DNA from: Moringa oleifera
Lineage: Eukaryota; Streptophyta; Magnoliopsida; Brassicales; Moringaceae
Reading direction: 5' to 3'
DNA: 64,000 nucleotides
Assembly (NCBI GenBank): GCA_021397835.1
Contig: JAJFZO010000407.1
Span: forward strand, 3,906,001-3,970,000
Shown here: positions 60,201 through 64,000 of the stretch, piece after piece
How the letters are laid out: each line of letters opens with the position of its first letter
Position numbering within the stretch: position 1 is the first letter of the stretch
Made by a program: the position numbers and the translations under genes
Notes under the pieces: model-generated
Told to the model about the DNA's origin: nothing
The model's database searches: none
The model's input: only the letters and a program-made list of their open reading frames with translations

Positions 60201-62248
60201 AATGCCATGTAGAACAAGAAGTGGCATCGTCATCACCCCTCACCCCAGGTCTTTCTTCCACATCATGCGTTGATTGTCCATTTGCTATTTGCTCACCTGC
60301 AGAGAACGTTCTACTACCAAATTCTCTCCAAATCAAAATTCTTCCTGTCACATCACCTGCAGCTACAATTCTCTGTGTTGGATGAAATGCAAGAGCAGTG
60401 ATGATCTTTGTATGATGCAGTGTCATCTTCTTGGGCATTGCATGCTTAGATTTTACAGCAGGGACCTTCCAAATATGGAGCTTGCACTTGTCACAGATAC
60501 CAAAATATTCTCCTGAAGGACTACTAGTTATAGATTCTGGTTCTTCTGTCTGTCAAAAAGTGAGAAACACCGTATCATACATGTAGGACTACATAAGTAA
60601 TGGAAACATACAAAACTCATCTAATGGATGTAAGGGTAAGTTGTTAGGATGCAAATTATCAATTTTACTTGATAATGTACCATTAGCAAAACAATGTCTA
60701 ATAAGCTCTGTTGATGGAGATACTGTGGCAGAGACATTTTTGCTAATAATCATACAAAATAAGTCACAATTTGTAAACAAGTTCACTATTTGCTTTACCA
60801 GAAACAAATATTATACATATAAAAACTATAAATGACACCCAGGGGTGCCTCCCATGTACATGTACAATTAGCTCTCATGAGGTAAGGATCTCCATAAACT
60901 CTACAAAGTCCAACTCATTTACAAAATAACTCCCACAAAAGTTTCAAAATCTAAATACATTCATCACCAATTACAGCTAAATGGATCTCCACCCCTGAAA
61001 GCCCTCCCATTCCTCTCCTCCAAGACCATCCAAAAGCCCAAAATTTATACAAAAGTTCAAAAATTCCACATTTTATTAAGTTCAGGAAATTTTCTCTGGC
61101 ATGTTGTTCATATGTATCAAAATGATCTGTAAAGCCATAAAATTTATTGTTTTCAGGGAAGTTTTGGGTTCAGAAATTGTGCTATAATCAGAAAGACCAT
61201 CGGCCTGAGGATTTCGACCCTCTAATACTCCAACTTCACTCTCCAACCAACTCCTGGACTGGTAAGGCATGCACCCAAGATCACAATAAATCACAGACCA
61301 CAGTCAAGGTACTATCTCATAGCAGCCTTAATTGAGAACAAAACATTTTACTTTTCCTATTTAGAAAGTTAATGCAAAAACAGGAAAAGCATACAACAGC
61401 TATTATCAAGTGCACCTCTTTTAAAGTCTCTCCACGAGGCATTCGAGACTTGGTTAAGTTACATTTGCGCAGTTGCCCAGGTAATGCTTTCAGCCCCTCA
61501 TTTGGTGTGCTTGTATCTTCAACTGACACATACGCAAACAGGTCACCATCTCTCTTAACTTCTTGTGGTTTGCTAAGTACAGAAGGAATCACCTAAATTC
61601 AAAATAAAATAACCAGCACTCAGTTTTCAATACATCAAGTAGAAAGAAAATTTTCAGAAAGTTTCAAAAAGGAAATTTTTAGGGGAAGTCCAAGCCTCTC
61701 ATAAAACCAAGCCAACTGGAGCCCTGTAATTTTTTTACACTTACTTAAACAGCACCAACAAAAGAACTAAATTCTCCAACTCTCCTTTGGGGAAGAAAAG
61801 AAAGGGCAAGCCCCCACAGGTATAATACATGTAAAGTTACCCACCATGGAGAAAATGGGAAGTTGAACATTAACAGTCTTCAAGAGCTCTGGTGCCGAAA
61901 AGTCCCAATACCTAATAGTCCCGTCTAGCGAGGCCGTCCAACAGTAACAGAGTACATTGCTCGCGGGATTTTTAGCCGGCACCACTATTACCGTTGTCAC
62001 GAGCGCCGTGTGACCTTCCAGTGCTGTTATCTGACTCCCGAATCCCAAAATCAAAAACTTATTAACAGGGCAGCAAAAAGAGAAAGCTTTCTGGGTTGGG
62101 GTTTATAAATAAGAAAATTTAAATAAACCTGTAAGCCAGTGGCGGCGCTGAAAACGGAGACTGTATTCCCAGTACAAACGAGGAGCTTCTTCGCGTCGTT
62201 TGAGAAGGCTGGACAAGAAGTCACATAGCTTCTGCCTCCCCTTATCAT
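54208..62248 (-). CDS. WDR75: WD40 protein of the WDR75/UTP17 (NAN1) family, ribosome biogenesis
   Basis: Sixteen exons on the minus strand: 62248-62129, 62030-61845, 61592-61416, 60549-60141, 59588-59470, 59374-59297, 58800-58660, 58443-58399, 58243-58077, 57791-57713, 57622-57537, 57082-56953, 56351-56219, 55244-55078, 54769-54571 and 54413-54208. They sum to 2442 nt, or 813 residues, close to animal WDR75 (about 830). It starts MIRGGRSYVTSCPAFSNDAK; the first ATG of the open frame is chosen. WD repeats are visible throughout, e.g. WTASLDGTIRYWDF, ALAFHPTQRIVAAGDVTGRI, VLTFSPDGAYLYSGGKEGVL, AVAFHPTHRM and ATSQGFNPQLSVWNM. The C-terminus PSHSLPPLTKLCEVFLESLL is the family tail. In yeast and animals this is a t-UTP subunit of the small-subunit processome, needed for rDNA transcription and 18S pre-rRNA processing in the nucleolus. 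Exon 8 is only 45 nt. Confidence 0.9.
59589..60140 (-). other. WDR75: WDR75 intron 4, bounded by 14-bp direct repeats over its splice sites
   Basis: On the minus strand TTTATATTCAGGTG occurs both across the exon 4/intron junction (plus coordinates 60138-60151) and across the intron/exon 5 junction (59586-59599), with AG|GT at each splice point. About 21 T residues lie directly before the acceptor copy. This is the pattern expected when an insertion that duplicates its target, or a tandem duplication, creates an intron at an AGGT site. Confidence 0.6.
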
Positions 62249-62498
62249 CTTTTGCTTCTCTACTTGTTCTCCTTTAGGCACTTCAAGAGATGACGAGAAG
62301 CACAAGAGCAGAAGGGAATCACAAGAGCAGACTGGTTCTGTTCTTCTCCTTTCTCAGTAGCCGGTTGTTGCTGCTTCTAAGCCCTAACTAAACCCCACCG
62401 TTTGAGTTAAAAATAGAACACTTCTCTTCCTTTTTATTTTCTTTTGTTTTTCTAAGAATAAGAAAAAGATTTTCGTTACGGCAATTACTGAACCCCAA

Positions 62499-62763
62499 TG
62501 GGCCCATACTGATATTGAAGCCCAATAGGCCCAAAGCCCAATATGTCTATATAATTACTAAAGACCAATGGGCCTAAATATTGTTAAAGTTAATGGACTC
62601 AGAGAGTTAACCAGAAGCCTAACAGGCCAATGACGAATAACAGAATTCCAATAGGCTTGTAACAAGTAGGCCAATGGACCATAACATTAATATAAGCTGA
62701 ACGAGGGCAAGATTAATTCCCAATGCCCATGAGTCTCAATAAGATGACAATAGCTCTTGGGCC
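62499..62763 (-). promoter_or_regulatory. Array of GGCCCA/TGGGCC and AGCCCAA motifs upstream of WDR75
   Basis: TGGGCCCA at 62499-62506, GGCCCA at 62528-62533 with AGCCCAA nearby, TGGGCC at 62569-62574 and TGGGCC at 62758-62763, plus several GGCCAAT-type variants, lie 250-515 bp upstream of the start codon. Site II motifs bound by TCP factors are typical of plant ribosome-biogenesis promoters, consistent with the product. A CCCTAA telobox-like text lies in the leader (about 62,380-62,390). Confidence 0.5.
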
Positions 62764-64000
62764 ATTTGTATGTCCATTAAGTCCATTTTATAAGAAGAAA
62801 TATGAGATTTTTATTGAAAAGTTTTACCCTTTTTTTATTAAAAATATGAGATTTTTACGAAAAGTCATACAAGTGTTGCCATTTGTTTATATAAATCATT
62901 CAAAATTTAATATTTGATAAATTATGGTTAAAAAACAAACCATGAATTCCATTTTCTTAATGGTTTTTTTTTCCTTTTCTTGACTTTCAATTGTAATTTT
63001 TATTTTTTTATTCCAACATTTGTATATATGAAATTTTTGAAAAGACTATCACTCTTACAACATGGGTTGAATAACTTGTATTGTAAAAGTTAAAAGTGAA
63101 AAAAGTAACCACTAATTTGACGATGAATAAGGACTTGTTTTCACTTAATAAAATGAAATCTTCAAAATATATAGATATGGGAATAAATTGGAAGAACATA
63201 TTCCATCTTCATATATTGTAAGATAGCTAAGCTACCTTCATGAAAATTAATGTAATGCAACTTAGCATTTTTTTTTTTACAAAAAAAGAGAGAAGAAAAT
63301 AGTGGTGGCAAATATTCAAGCATGCAAAAACAACATCTCTAAGGATAGTATTTGAACAATTAATAACGTGACAAGGAAAAATGGAACCACCTAAAAGGTT
63401 TCTAATGGAAAAAAATATTAAGAAAGCATGATTAATGACCATACGAAGTTAATATTACACTATAACCAAGAACAATGCATCCCTAAGTAAATCATTAATT
63501 CGAGTTTTTTTGAAATTATTTAAAAAATAAAATTAAAAAATAAAAAATGTGAAAAAAACATAAGAGATTTAATTATATAATGTCAATCAAAACAAGATAT
63601 TCTCAAACAATATTAAGAAGAAAAAGATACCTTGAAGATATATATAAAATTGATATGACCTTCACTATGGTAACTTCTTTCTCTTCTCGTCTAAGTCTTC
63701 ACTCAACTCAACAATGACATTAAGGATTTTTTTTTTAAGTATGAAAAATTAAAAAAATACTAAAGAAATGAGCTATGGTCATTAGAATTTAGACAATTAA
63801 GTCTAGATTTGAAACCTTCATAAAGGTATGGAATAGGGTTATTAGAAGGGCAGTTTTGAGATTTAGGAAAAAGCTCGTAAACTTATCTAATGGATGCGTC
63901 TCAATTGGATGATTTATCAAATCTCTTGATTTTAATTATCTGTTTTAGGTTATTAAAATTATACGGTGATTTACAATTTTGAAGAAGATCTAAGTTTTCT
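62764..64000. other. AT-rich right flank
   Basis: No exon, RNA gene or repeat with definable ends is seen on either strand. The short open frames present have low-complexity content. Confidence 0.6.

Overview
The window is nuclear DNA from a flowering plant. Its genes have short exons separated by AT-rich GT..AG introns, and it includes plant-only families: an AINTEGUMENTA-like AP2 factor, a VIN3-like PHD protein, a nucleus-encoded RuBisCO small subunit and a class VI receptor-like cytoplasmic kinase. Protein wording fits a core eudicot, probably a rosid; the species cannot be fixed from sequence alone. I see no rRNA, tRNA, CRISPR, viral or toxin genes.

Layout. 1.4-5.4 kb (+): coiled-coil protein of the afadin/alpha-actinin-binding (ADIP) family, 16 exons. 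7.9-8.5 kb (+): intronless DUF688-like protein. 9.0-12.5 kb (+): replication protein A 32 kDa subunit, with an E2F-type site upstream. 16.7-19.8 kb (+): AIL5/PLT5-type double-AP2 factor containing a 9-nt microexon. 20-33 kb: very AT-rich, gene-poor DNA with diverged repeats and a few GC-richer islands. 33.5-39.4 kb (+): VIL2/VEL1-type PHD protein with a SINE in intron 1. 40.2-41.0 kb (+): divergent RBCS resembling the trichome-type (T) clade. 45.6-45.0 kb (-): intronless SNRNP27 (tri-snRNP 27K), whose transcript appears to continue through two spliced exons holding a 43-codon ORF. 49.1-52.0 kb (+): RLCK-VI kinase. 62.2-54.2 kb (-): WDR75/UTP17-like WD40 protein, 16 exons. The last 1.6 kb is AT-rich with no gene seen.

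The genes do not form a pathway; this is an ordinary mix of housekeeping genes (RPA2, SNRNP27, WDR75) and developmental, chromatin and signalling genes (AIL5, VIL2, RLCK). SNRNP27 and WDR75 share clusters of TGGGCC/GGCCCA motifs upstream, typical of plant growth and ribosome-biogenesis genes. Exon boundaries were placed by hand from splice signals and reading-frame continuity; every multi-exon CDS sums to a multiple of three. The strongest leads are the spliced downstream ORF after SNRNP27, the SINE with a perfect 17-bp target-site duplication in VIL2, the AIL5 microexon, the non-canonical RBCS, and a WDR75 intron bounded by 14-bp direct repeats.
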